Positions 42,360 to 50,943 of a stretch of 64,000 bases of DNA are shown piece after piece. Positions within the stretch are counted from its first letter, which is position 1. Each line of letters opens with the position of its first letter. Under the pieces are notes generated by a model that worked only from the letters and a program-made list of their open reading frames with translations, ran no database searches and was not told where the DNA came from. The position numbers and the translations under genes are program-made. This DNA comes from Vreelandella sp031769195 (GTDB lineage: Bacteria; Pseudomonadota; Gammaproteobacteria; Pseudomonadales; Halomonadaceae): assembly GCF_031769195.1 (NCBI RefSeq), contig NZ_JAVHNP010000003.1, positions 496,001 through 560,000 of the forward strand, written 5' to 3'.

Positions 42360-43694
42360 TTACCCCATGATCAGGTTGGGTAGCCATAGCGCAATCCCAG
42401 GAAACAGGCAGAGCAGTAAAATACCCACCACCATGCACAGCGCGTAGGGCAGGCTGCCCATCAGAATATCCCGCAGCGAAATATCGGGCGCGATCCCTTT
42501 GATAATGAACAGATTGAGACCTACTGGCGGCGTAATCAGGCCGATTTCCAAGTTGATAGTGAGAATGACGGCAAACCAGTAGGGGTCGAAGTCCGCTGCG
42601 AGAATGATCGGCAGTAGAATCGGCGCGGTCATCACGATCACCGCTACGGGGGGCAGGAAGAAACCCGCGACCAACAAGAACAAGTTGATGACGCCCATCA
42701 GCACCCACCGATTCACTTCTAGATCGGCAATGGCCGCAGCCACGGTCTGGGTGATGAACATTGATGAGAGCGCGTAGGCGAACACTTCAGCGGTGGCGAT
42801 GACCAACATGATCATCACGCTTTCCCGCAGCGAATCGCGCATGATCAGCTTGATGGGGCCAAGTTGCCACATCCGGTAAATCAAAATCGCCAGCGCCAAG
42901 CAGAGAAACGCCCCGACACCTGCGGCTTCCGATGGGGTTGCCACACCGCCGTATAGGGCAAACAGAATACCCGCGACTACCCCCAAAAAGGGCAATACCC
43001 GCACCAGCGCCTTCATGTTGCTATCGACGTTCTGCTTAATGTTCTCCTTCATCTTTTCAGCAGAAGCCGCCAGCGGGTTGTTGTAACCCCCGGCCATCTT
43101 GCAGGCGATCATAGTCCAGATCATAAACAGGCCCGCGAGCATAAAGCCTGGCACTACGCCCGCAATAAACAGGCGGCCAATCGAGGTTTCGGTCGAGATA
43201 CCGTAGATAATCATGGTGACCGAAGGCGGAATCAAAATCCCCAGCGTGCCGCCTGCGGCGATACAGCCCGCCGCTACGCCATCCGGGTAGCCGCGGGTGC
43301 GCATTTCAGGGATGCCCATTTTACCAATGGCGGCACAGGTGGCCGGGGAAGAGCCTGATAGCGCGGCGAAAATAGAGCAGGCACCGATATTAGAGACCGC
43401 AAGGCCCCCGGGCAGACGGCCCATCCAAAGATCCAGCGAGCGGTAAAGATCGCGCCCGGTGGGGGAGGAGGCCACCGCCGCGCCCATCAAAATGAACATT
43501 GGGATCGCCACAAAGCCAAACTCGGCGATGCGATCAAAAAACGTTTCGCCAAAGTAGGTCAGTTCCGGCAGGCCCCGGTCGTACAGCAGTGCCAGCAGTG
43601 ACACACCGCCCAGCGCGAACGCAATCGGGGTGCCAATCGCCATCAGCACGATGAGACCAATGGCCACGATAATACCAAGCGTAATGGGATCCAT
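42360..43694 (-). CDS. TRAP transporter large permease (DctM type), probable malonate
   Basis: A 444-residue membrane protein with about 12 helices that forms the main translocation pathway of the tripartite transporter. It begins MDPITLGIIVAIGLIVLMAIG and carries GLAVSNIGACSIFAALSGSSPATCAAIGK split over residues 90-120, typical of DctM, and PPSVTMIIYGISTETSIG. It is adjacent to the small permease gene (2-bp gap) and the malonyl-CoA decarboxylase gene. Malonate as substrate is inferred from the operon. Confidence 0.92.
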   Translation of the reverse strand: MDPITLGIIVAIGLIVLMAIGTPIAFALGGVSLLALLYDRGLPELTYFGETFFDRIAEFGFVAIPMFILMGAAVASSPTGRDLYRSLDLWMGRLPGGLAVSNIGACSIFAALSGSSPATCAAIGKMGIPEMRTRGYPDGVAAGCIAAGGTLGILIPPSVTMIIYGISTETSIGRLFIAGVVPGFMLAGLFMIWTMIACKMAGGYNNPLAASAEKMKENIKQNVDSNMKALVRVLPFLGVVAGILFALYGGVATPSEAAGVGAFLCLALAILIYRMWQLGPIKLIMRDSLRESVMIMLVIATAEVFAYALSSMFITQTVAAAIADLEVNRWVLMGVINLFLLVAGFFLPPVAVIVMTAPILLPIILAADFDPYWFAVILTINLEIGLITPPVGLNLFIIKGIAPDISLRDILMGSLPYALCMVVGILLLCLFPGIALWLPNLIMG

Positions 43695-43696
43695 GA

Positions 43697-44218
43697 TTAG
43701 CCCTCCCCGCGCATGATTTCAGCGACGTACTGCAGCGAGAGCAGCGTAGCCCCCACGGCCATCGGGAGAATGGCGGGCCATAGCGGTGGGTTCCACACCG
43801 AGCCCGTAGTCCATTCGCCATGCAGCGCTTCAAAGACATATACCCACGAGGCGTAAGCCAGCGCCGCGCAAAAGCACAGACCAAACAGCGAGGCCACCAA
43901 GTACATGGCTTTTTTCGCTAGGCCACCGAGGGCGTCCGGCACGATGGTGATGGCAACGTGACCGCCGGTCATCAAGACATAGGGGCTGCCCATCAGCATG
44001 GCGCCGGTCACAGAAAAAATCGTGAACTCTGTCTGCCAGCTTGTGCTCATGCCCAGGGCATAGCGGATAAAGACCATTTGGCAGATCACTAAAACGCCTG
44101 CCACAAACATGGCGCAGGCGAGGTAAGCCGAAGCGCGTGACAGCGTATCCATTAAACGGATATAGCCGCCGATAACCCCACTGCGTAGTGCAGGGGGGTG
44201 AGTGGTTGAAGTTGCCAT
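43697..44218 (-). CDS. TRAP transporter small permease (DctQ type)
   Basis: A 173-residue membrane protein with four helices, holding the large permease in complex. The DctQ core QMVFIRYALGMSTSWQTEFT and MLMGSPYVLMTGGHVAITIV (about 55-100) is clear. ATG 44218 is chosen because GAGGGA lies 4 bases upstream; an extension to 44269 has no such signal. Confidence 0.9.
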   Translation of the reverse strand: MATSTTHPPALRSGVIGGYIRLMDTLSRASAYLACAMFVAGVLVICQMVFIRYALGMSTSWQTEFTIFSVTGAMLMGSPYVLMTGGHVAITIVPDALGGLAKKAMYLVASLFGLCFCAALAYASWVYVFEALHGEWTTGSVWNPPLWPAILPMAVGATLLSLQYVAEIMRGEG

Positions 44219-44300
44219 AATTCCCTCGTCTAGCTCAGCAAGCAGCGGACAAACGAGGCCACTCAACATGAGTGGCCAACACGGTCAGTGGGCGTGCCAC

Positions 44301-45296
44301 TTACTCGACGGCAAGTGCGGCGTCGATAATGGCCTGACCGTTGGGGACGTTATCGGCAAAGTTTTTGTAGGAAGTTTCGCGGGCAATCTCTAGCCAAGCG
44401 TTGTAGTCATCTTCGCTCATGCTGACCACTTCAACGCCGTTCTCCTCATACACATCGACCATCTGCTGGTCGATGGCGGCCGCTTCTTCCGCGAAATAGA
44501 CCTCGGCAGCTTCACCTGCTTCCATCAGCGCGGCTTGCTGCTCCTCGGTTAAGCCTTGCCACACTTGCTCTGAGATCAGGATGGGCTCGTACATAAACCA
44601 AAGGGCAAATTCGCCGGGCTCGGTCAGGCACTCCACCTGCTCATACAGACGGAAAGAGATAAACGACATGGAGGAGGTGTTGGCGGCTTCCAAGACGCCG
44701 GTTTGCATGGCGGTATAGACCTCTGACGAGGGCATGGAGGAGATCGACGCTCCGGCCGCTTCCAGCATCTCTTCAAACGCAGGGCCCGCAGCGCGAATGT
44801 TTTGACCCGCCACCGTTTCCGGGGACGTGATGCACTGCTCGCTAGAGGCAAAGCCGCCGGAGAGCCATGCATCCGCTAGCACCCGCGCTCCGCCGTCGAT
44901 AATGACGTCTTTAATCATCGTCATATATTCGGAGTCATTCAGCCGCTGGGCGTGGGCTTGGTTACGCACCAACCCTGGCATCAGCGTGGCAGAAAACTCT
45001 GGGTGTCGACCGCTGGCGTAATCCAGTGGCAGCGAGGTGATATCTAATCGACCACGTGCCAACGCCCCCCACTGCTCACGGGCTTTGAACAGCGACTGGC
45101 CGGGATAGACCTCGATGGTTAAACCCACATCCGCATCGGCGACGTGACGTGCCATCATCTGCACCATCTCATCGCGGATATCGCCCTGGCCACCAGGGAA
45201 CTGATGCGAAGCGCGTAACACGGTGTCCGCACTGGCGTGGGAGGCGGCGATAGCGAGCCCTAGAGCGGCAGCGGTAGGAAGTAAAAAGCGTTTCAT
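44301..45296 (-). CDS. TRAP transporter substrate-binding protein (DctP type), probable malonate
   Basis: A 331-residue periplasmic binding protein. A signal peptide (KRFLLPTAAALGLAIAASHA) ends at about residue 22, then TVLRASHQFPGGQGDIRDEM starts the mature DctP fold. The conserved family Arg region is near AGQNIRAAGPAFEEMLEAAG. GGAG lies 7 bases before ATG 45296. It is first in the operon with the permeases and malonate enzymes, so it probably binds malonate; the pocket cannot be judged by eye. Confidence 0.91.
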   Translation of the reverse strand: MKRFLLPTAAALGLAIAASHASADTVLRASHQFPGGQGDIRDEMVQMMARHVADADVGLTIEVYPGQSLFKAREQWGALARGRLDITSLPLDYASGRHPEFSATLMPGLVRNQAHAQRLNDSEYMTMIKDVIIDGGARVLADAWLSGGFASSEQCITSPETVAGQNIRAAGPAFEEMLEAAGASISSMPSSEVYTAMQTGVLEAANTSSMSFISFRLYEQVECLTEPGEFALWFMYEPILISEQVWQGLTEEQQAALMEAGEAAEVYFAEEAAAIDQQMVDVYEENGVEVVSMSEDDYNAWLEIARETSYKNFADNVPNGQAIIDAALAVE

Positions 45297-45306
45297 GTGG
45301 CGTCTC

Positions 45307-45372
45307 CAACAATTGTTGTTGTGTGTTTGGATTGGCGTTTTATGTTTATCAGGTGTCCTGATATATATTTCA
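45307..45372. promoter_or_regulatory. Palindromic operator candidates between dctP-type gene and GntR regulator
   Basis: CAACAATTGTTG (45307-45318) is a perfect 12-bp palindrome that includes the dctP ribosome site region. TGATATATATTTCA (45359-45372) is a near palindrome, 12 of 14 matching. A TTATATATG run follows at 45379-45387. FCD-type GntR regulators bind such short palindromes, and autoregulation with control of the malonate operon is plausible. Confidence 0.45.
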
Positions 45373-45450
45373 ATAGCGGTTATATATGCTAATGTCAAAT
45401 TTAGGCCACACTGATGACGTAGCCTGCGGCGTGGATGAAGGAGGTAATTT

Positions 45451-46134
45451 ATGGCGGATACAAAGCGTTCTAACGCACAGCGGCTAAGAGATTCTTTAGA
45501 AGATGACATCATTAATGGGCGCCGTGCCCCAGGTGAGCGATTGGACCCAGAAGCGCTAGGGAGGGAGTTCAATGTCTCGCGCACGCCGGTGCGCGAGGCG
45601 TTTCAGCAGCTCGTCGCGAGTGGGTTGGTCACGGTATCCCCCAAGAAGGGCACATTCGTTGCCAAGGTCGGCATCGACCAATTAATTGAAATGTTCGAAG
45701 TGATGGCAGAGCTTGAGGGCATGTGTGGTCGCTTGGCCGCCAGGCGCATCAGCGAACCGGAACTGGCGGCGCTAAAGGCTGCGCACCAGCGCTGCGAAGC
45801 GGCAGCTCTGGCGGGCGATACCGATGAGTACTACTACGAGAACGAAGCGTTCCATGACTGCATCTACACCGCCAGCCACAACACGTTTTTAGCCAGCGAA
45901 GCCCGTCAGCTCAAGCAGCGCTTAAAGCCTTATCGCCGCTTACAACTGCAGGTACGCCAGCGCATGCACAACTCGCTCCATGAGCACCAAACCATTGTTG
46001 ATGCCATTGAGCAAGGCGACGCTACCCTGGCCCAGCAGGCGCTCTGCGACCACGTGTTGATCCAAGGCGAGCGGTTTAGCGACTTCGTTTCCAGCGTGCG
46101 CCGAATGGAAGCGCCCATGGAGCGCACGGGCTAG
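45451..46134 (+). CDS. GntR family (FadR/FCD) transcriptional regulator, probable malonate regulator
   Basis: A 227-residue regulator. The winged helix at about 8-75 has GERLDPEALGREFNVSRTPV then REAFQQLVASGLV. The FCD effector domain at about 80-215 has metal-binding His positions in NEAFHDCIYTASHN, and EHQTIVDAIEQGD. A near-perfect ribosome site, AAGGAGGT, lies 6 bases before ATG 45451. It is divergent from the TRAP/malonate operon and so the likely MatR-like regulator. Confidence 0.9.
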   Translation: MADTKRSNAQRLRDSLEDDIINGRRAPGERLDPEALGREFNVSRTPVREAFQQLVASGLVTVSPKKGTFVAKVGIDQLIEMFEVMAELEGMCGRLAARRISEPELAALKAAHQRCEAAALAGDTDEYYYENEAFHDCIYTASHNTFLASEARQLKQRLKPYRRLQLQVRQRMHNSLHEHQTIVDAIEQGDATLAQQALCDHVLIQGERFSDFVSSVRRMEAPMERTG

Positions 46135-46143
46135 TGTGAGCGT

Positions 46144-46566
46144 TTAACCACAGCGGCTAAGAGATACCTGCTGGCGGTCGCGATCCAGATAGGTCAGTGA
46201 CAGCGTATTGTTGCTTTCCAGGGTGAGCTGAAGACGCTCCTCGCTGGTCATGCCTTCTGCTTGGCAGCTAAGTGCTGCTTGCCAAGTCTGCGGCTCTTCG
46301 CTCTCCTCCAATACCATATCGCAACGGTTTTCACGTCCTTCAAACCTTCCTTGCGCTAACGTGATGGGGGCACCTTCTTGCCCCTCTTGGCACCACGTGG
46401 GCTCTGCCGCCCAACGCCCATACAGCATGTCTTGCGAGATGGATACTTCATTGGAGCCGCTCCTGGCATCGCTGCTTGTATCAGTACTTGTATCAGTACT
46501 GGCGTCGTTTCCGCAGGCAGCTAACAGCAGAAGCGCGGGGGCCCATATGAAGCGGTGTAAGCGCAT
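46144..46566 (-). CDS. Small hypothetical lipoprotein
   Basis: A 140-residue protein with an N-terminal lipoprotein signal (MRLHRFIWAPALLLLAACGN, lipobox LAAC). The next segment is a Ser/Thr/Asp repeat (DTSTDTSSD), coded by two perfect 12-bp tandem repeats at 46475-46498. The folded part (about 45-140) has four Cys that may form disulfides. No family is recognised. It is convergent with the GntR gene (9-bp gap). Confidence 0.75.
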   Translation of the reverse strand: MRLHRFIWAPALLLLAACGNDASTDTSTDTSSDARSGSNEVSISQDMLYGRWAAEPTWCQEGQEGAPITLAQGRFEGRENRCDMVLEESEEPQTWQAALSCQAEGMTSEERLQLTLESNNTLSLTYLDRDRQQVSLSRCG

Positions 46567-46657
46567 GCAACATACTCCTTATGTTTTGGTTCATCCGTGA
46601 AATGTATGTTAGCGCAAAGACTTTATCGCTGAGTGGCTACCAGCGCTAGAGAGGGCT

Positions 46658-47110
46658 TTAAAAATCCCCCGGCGCGCACTGTAGGCAGGTCAGCCCGAGT
46701 GCGCGCCACTGGGCGACCACAGCGTCGCGGTCGTCCAGCACGAGCCAGGGGGCGAAGCCGTCGCTGTGCATTTGATTCAATAGGGCTGATTTCACCTCTT
46801 CGTCATCCACATGGTCATCGCCTTCCGGGCGTAAGTACATGGCGTCGAAGGGGATGTCATGGCGGGTGAGCCATGCCTGGGTGTGCTCTCGGTGGCTGTC
46901 TGGTCGGCCGCTGCAGATGACGATCTGCTGGCCTTGGGCTTTGAGCAGCTTGACCAGCCGGGCGACGGGCTCAATGACTGGCGCGTTCGCCATGTGAGCA
47001 AAGAAAGGGTCCCACTGTTTGGCAGGGCCAAGTACCCACTCGTGGACATCGGCAGGGTGAAACTCGGCCAGTGTGCCGTCGACATCAACAATGACTGCGT
47101 TCATAAACAT
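46658..47110 (-). CDS. Stand-alone HAD phosphatase resembling the T4 Pnkp 3'-phosphatase domain
   Basis: A 150-residue HAD-superfamily protein. Motif I is AVIVDVDGTLAEF (residues about 5-17), motif II is the Ser in VICSGRPDSHREHTQ, the Asp pair of motif IV is in WLVLDDRDAVV, and it ends CAPGDF. By eye the whole matches the phosphatase domain of T4 polynucleotide kinase/phosphatase, whose protein ends in a very similar way, but no kinase part is present. It is the last gene of the importer operon. Substrate unknown; a 3'-phosphate or other organic phosphate is possible. AGGA lies before the first ATG; ATG 47104 (third residue) is an alternative. Confidence 0.82.
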   Translation of the reverse strand: MFMNAVIVDVDGTLAEFHPADVHEWVLGPAKQWDPFFAHMANAPVIEPVARLVKLLKAQGQQIVICSGRPDSHREHTQAWLTRHDIPFDAMYLRPEGDDHVDDEEVKSALLNQMHSDGFAPWLVLDDRDAVVAQWRALGLTCLQCAPGDF

Positions 47111-47115
47111 GTTTC

Positions 47116-48198
47116 CTACTGTGTTAACAGGGGCGAAGAGAGAGGGTGTGCCTGTGCTTTGACGTTAAGCAAAGGCTGTGTGGTGAACCGCTTGCCGAGC
47201 AGGTTACGCCAAGCGACTTCAGCATCGGCATGGAGCGGCGTAAAGAGCGGTACCACTTGAGCGGCTTGGAGCTGGTTAGCTAGGGCCACCAAGTGCGAGG
47301 CGCGCAAATGAACGTTCCAGCGCTGCCAAAGCACCTCGCCAGCGGCGAGCTGTTGGCGACGCTGCGGCGTCAAATAGCCGGTGTGCAGCAGACGGTGATG
47401 CGGCCAGTCGGCAGGTTCATCATCACGGTCGCTGACCAGCCAAAGCGCCGGATGGCGGACGTTGGGGCGCTTTAAAAACGCCTGGATAGCCTCGTCTAAC
47501 CCTTTGCGGCGTAGGTCATTGGGCAGTGCGAGTAGGGCGGCCAAGTTATCGCGAATGATCGGATCAACCGCTAAGGGCAGGTGGCGTTGGTCCGCCTCTT
47601 CCGCCAGCCATAGCGCCATTTCCAGGGCACGCCCTGTTGCTGGTACCGGCAGCACCAACGGGTGGTCTAACGCTTTACCAATGGCGTGGATGCTCTGGGC
47701 TTGGGGCTGGTCGTAGCTGCCATAGGAGGCATCTAGCAGCGCCGTGTGTGCGGGTGGTGGCGCATCAAACGGAAATAGGCGTGACTCAAAACAGGCATCG
47801 CCGCTGTAGAAAATACCGCCTGCGACGTCGAGATGCAGCCAGACGCCGCCCAGCGAGTGGCCCGCTTGCCCGGTGGTTACCGCCATCCCTTCGATGTTAA
47901 TACGGCCACGGTACGGCAGTGGCTGCCACGCCCGTTGTGGCGGCAGCGCCTTGGCGACTAACGGCGTGCAGTAAAGTGGAATTTGCGCGGGCAGCTCCGG
48001 GACGCCGCCAATGTGGTCAACGTGGTCATGGCTGATCAGTATGGCGTCCACGGCTAGACCACTTGCCCAGGTAATCGGCTCTCCGGGATGCAGTGCGCCT
48101 CCGGCATCCAGCAGCAGGCGTTTGCCCTGCGCTTCCACGACGATAGCCGCCGGGCCTTTGCCACCTAGCCCGCTGAGGATCTGAATCGTTGCGCTCAT
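47116..48198 (-). CDS. Metallo-beta-lactamase fold hydrolase, beta-CASP-like
   Basis: A 360-residue MBL-fold protein. The metal motif HDHVDH is in AILISHDHVDHIGG near residue 60; a further His is in TGQAGHSLGG and the Asp in FYSGDACFES. After that, DASYGSYDQPQAQS and LVLPVPATGRALEMALWL resemble the beta-CASP region of COG1236-type RNA-processing nucleases, and VHLRASHLVALANQL with PLHADAEVAW resembles the beta-CASP C-terminal motifs. It overlaps the ATPase gene by 4 bp. A nuclease, or a phosphodiesterase on a small imported molecule, are both possible. Confidence 0.8.
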   Translation of the reverse strand: MSATIQILSGLGGKGPAAIVVEAQGKRLLLDAGGALHPGEPITWASGLAVDAILISHDHVDHIGGVPELPAQIPLYCTPLVAKALPPQRAWQPLPYRGRINIEGMAVTTGQAGHSLGGVWLHLDVAGGIFYSGDACFESRLFPFDAPPPAHTALLDASYGSYDQPQAQSIHAIGKALDHPLVLPVPATGRALEMALWLAEEADQRHLPLAVDPIIRDNLAALLALPNDLRRKGLDEAIQAFLKRPNVRHPALWLVSDRDDEPADWPHHRLLHTGYLTPQRRQQLAAGEVLWQRWNVHLRASHLVALANQLQAAQVVPLFTPLHADAEVAWRNLLGKRFTTQPLLNVKAQAHPLSSPLLTQ

Positions 48199-49253
48199 TG
48201 GTCAGGCTCCAGGCACCAGCCTTCCAACAAGCGCACCGCGACGTGCTGACCCTCGTTGAGCGCCGTGTGATGATAGGCCAGCAGCGCTTCTCCTGTGGAT
48301 AAGCGCAGGTGCAGCTCATAGCGTTCACCGCGAAAGGTGAGCCGCTCAACGCGCCCGGTTAAATCGCTGGAGTTTGTCGAGTGTGCGAGCGAGTGTGCCT
48401 CAATACGAATATGTTCAGGGCGTACCAAAACGGGCTGAGTGCGCGCCGCGAGCGGCGCAGCCAAGCCTTGTATCAAAGCTGATTCACTTAGCCGTTGGCC
48501 CGGCGCGCCGCCTGCTACCGTTAGCTGGCTGCCTTGGCCGATAAACCTAGCTACCCATTCGTTACGCGGCTCTCGGTAGAGCGTTTCAGGCGTCGCCCAC
48601 TGTACCAGCGCGCCGTCACGCATCACCGCAATGCGATCCGCCATTGCCATGGCTTCGCTTTGATCATGGGTCACGTACACCATGGTGGCTTGGGTGCGGC
48701 GGTGGAAGTCAACAAAACTGTGCTCCATAGAGGCGCGCAGGTTGCGGTCCAGGTTGGCGAGCGGCTCATCAAGCAGTACCACGTCTGGGTCGGTGACTAG
48801 GCAGCGCGCTAACGCTACCCGCTGGCGCTGGCCACCGCTGAGCTCCTGTGGAGCGCGCTGGGCGTAGGGGGTAAGCGCAACCTGCTCCAGCGCGTGGGCG
48901 ACTCGGCGCTGATACTCGCTGCCCTGAATGCGGCGCAGTTTCAGCGGGTAGCCCACGTTGTCGGCCACGCTCATATGCGGCCACAGCGCGTACGACTGAA
49001 ACACCATGGCCATGTTGCGCTGTTCAGGGGGCATATGGTGCTGGTCGCTGGCGAGTAGCGTGCCGTTGAGCGTGAGGCTGCCGCTACTGATCTGCTCAAA
49101 CCCCGCCAACATGCGCAGCATGGTGGTTTTGCCGCAGCCGCTGGGGCCTAGCAAGGCCACAAACTCGCCAGGGGCAATCTCCAGCGACAGATCATCAACC
49201 GCCCGATGATCGCCAAACTTCTTGGTAACACGATGAATAGCTAGCCCTGCCAC
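48195..49253 (-). CDS. ABC transporter ATP-binding protein (FbpC/PotA type)
   Basis: A 352-residue ATPase energising the importer. Walker A GPSGCGKTT at about 36-44, signature LSGGQRQRVALARCLV, Walker B VVLLDEPLANLD, then the C-terminal TOBE region (PVLVRPEHIRIEAH) that regulates such transporters. It belongs to the iron/polyamine/phosphonate/sugar-phosphate clan. It overlaps the permease gene by 13 bp and the MBL gene by 4 bp. Confidence 0.93.
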   Translation of the reverse strand: MAGLAIHRVTKKFGDHRAVDDLSLEIAPGEFVALLGPSGCGKTTMLRMLAGFEQISSGSLTLNGTLLASDQHHMPPEQRNMAMVFQSYALWPHMSVADNVGYPLKLRRIQGSEYQRRVAHALEQVALTPYAQRAPQELSGGQRQRVALARCLVTDPDVVLLDEPLANLDRNLRASMEHSFVDFHRRTQATMVYVTHDQSEAMAMADRIAVMRDGALVQWATPETLYREPRNEWVARFIGQGSQLTVAGGAPGQRLSESALIQGLAAPLAARTQPVLVRPEHIRIEAHSLAHSTNSSDLTGRVERLTFRGERYELHLRLSTGEALLAYHHTALNEGQHVAVRLLEGWCLEPDQ

Positions 49254-50941
49254 GGCACGACTCCTTTAGGTAGACGCGGGGCCAGCAGGCTGAGCGATAG
49301 CATCAGCGTGGCGACCATCACCACCACCAGCACGGAGACGGCCGATGCCAGCACGCTCTCACCGCCCTCGTCTAAGTTGAAAATCAGTACGCCCAGGGTT
49401 TCATTCCCGGCGCTCCAGAGCAGCGCGGAGACGGTCAGTTCATTCACCGCCAGCAGAAATACCAGCAGCCCGCCGGCAAACAGCGAGGGTGCAATCAACG
49501 GTAAAAGAATGGTGATGAGCCGACGCCAGGGGCCTGCGCCCGCCAGTTGAGCGGCTTCTTCTAAAGAGGGATCTAGCTGGGCCAAGCTGGTGCTCACCGG
49601 CTTCAGGCACACCACCAAAAAGCGCGCTAGATAGGCCACAAAGATCAGCCCGAGCGTGCCGTAAAGCGCTAGGTTGATGAGCGGTAAGGGGCGGACAAAC
49701 AGTAAAATACAGGCAATCGCCAGCACCACGCCGGGCAGTGCGTACGGCAGCTCAATGGCGCTCAGGGTGAGTTGCTGCAGGCGCGGAGGAAGGCGCTGTA
49801 AGCGGTAGGCGAGTGGCAGGCTGCAGAGCATCAGCACCAGCGCGGCACCGCCCGCCAGCCAAAGACTGTTACTGATTGCCCGCCAGGTGGCTCCTTGGCG
49901 GCCAATCACTTCGTGATAGGCATTGAGCGTGACGGTGTCAGCGCTAAGCGGTACGCCCATCGCAGGCACCAATGAACTCACCACCAGGGCTGCCAGCGGC
50001 GCGACCAGAATCACCAGCAGCACGCCGACCAGCAGAGCCGTTACCAGGGGGCGATAGCGGCCTAGCGAAAAATCGTGGGCGCGGCCGCTATGGCCGCCTA
50101 ACCCAAAGCGGCTGCGGTTCATCCAATACTGCTGCAAGGCTACGCCTGCCAGTGCCAGGACGCCGATCAACAAAGAAAGCGCCGCCATCTCTGCCAGTAC
50201 GCCGGTGCCAAAGCTGGCCATGCGCTGGTAAATCAGCGTGGGCAGTACGTAATAACCGGCGGGAATGCCCAGCATCGCGGGAATACCAAAGTTACCCAGG
50301 CTGGAGATAAACGCCATGGCGGCCCCTGCAATCAGGCCGTGGCGGGTGATGGGCAGAATAATATGGCCCCATACCTGGGTTTGGCGCGCACCGCTAATAC
50401 GTGCGGCTTCGATCAGTTCACGGGGTAGGGAGAGCAGAGAGGTGCGTAGTGCCAGAAACACTAGCGGCGCACTCTGAATGCCCAGCAGCAGCGCAATGCC
50501 CTCTGCGGAGTAGAGCGGCTGCGGACTGCCTAACGGCGGGGCCATGCCGATGCTTTTTAACAAGGGGCTGGCGGGGCCAAACAGCTGTAACCAGCTCAGG
50601 GCGGTGACTTGGGGCGGGATCATCATGGGCAGCATAAAGCAGAACACTAGCCACGCTTTGCCGCGAATGTCCGTCAATGTGATCACAAACGCGAACAGGC
50701 TACCCAGCACCAGGGCAATCAGCATACCGAGGCCCGAGGTATACACACTGTGCCACAGCGCACGCCACGTGCTGGCAGCTTTGAGCACCTTCCACAGCGG
50801 CGCTTGGCTACCCTGGCCAAGGTCGCTCAGTGCCTCGATGAGTAGTCGCAAACTGGGCGCGAGGCTGAGCAGTACGATGAGCAGGGTGATCAGGCTAAGC
50901 AGCCAGCGATGCTGGCTGCCAAGGTTAAGCGAAGAGGTCAT
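49241..50941 (-). CDS. ABC transporter permease, fused double-domain (FbpB type)
   Basis: A 566-residue inner-membrane protein with about 12 helices in two homologous halves, as in FbpB. Each half carries an ATPase-contacting EAA loop: EAARISGARQTQVWGHIILP near residue 185 and EAAQLAGAGPWRRLITILLP near residue 455. It lies between the binding protein and ATPase genes with a 2-bp gap and a 13-bp overlap. Confidence 0.93.
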   Translation of the reverse strand: MTSSLNLGSQHRWLLSLITLLIVLLSLAPSLRLLIEALSDLGQGSQAPLWKVLKAASTWRALWHSVYTSGLGMLIALVLGSLFAFVITLTDIRGKAWLVFCFMLPMMIPPQVTALSWLQLFGPASPLLKSIGMAPPLGSPQPLYSAEGIALLLGIQSAPLVFLALRTSLLSLPRELIEAARISGARQTQVWGHIILPITRHGLIAGAAMAFISSLGNFGIPAMLGIPAGYYVLPTLIYQRMASFGTGVLAEMAALSLLIGVLALAGVALQQYWMNRSRFGLGGHSGRAHDFSLGRYRPLVTALLVGVLLVILVAPLAALVVSSLVPAMGVPLSADTVTLNAYHEVIGRQGATWRAISNSLWLAGGAALVLMLCSLPLAYRLQRLPPRLQQLTLSAIELPYALPGVVLAIACILLFVRPLPLINLALYGTLGLIFVAYLARFLVVCLKPVSTSLAQLDPSLEEAAQLAGAGPWRRLITILLPLIAPSLFAGGLLVFLLAVNELTVSALLWSAGNETLGVLIFNLDEGGESVLASAVSVLVVVMVATLMLSLSLLAPRLPKGVVPWQG

Positions 50942-50943
50942 GG

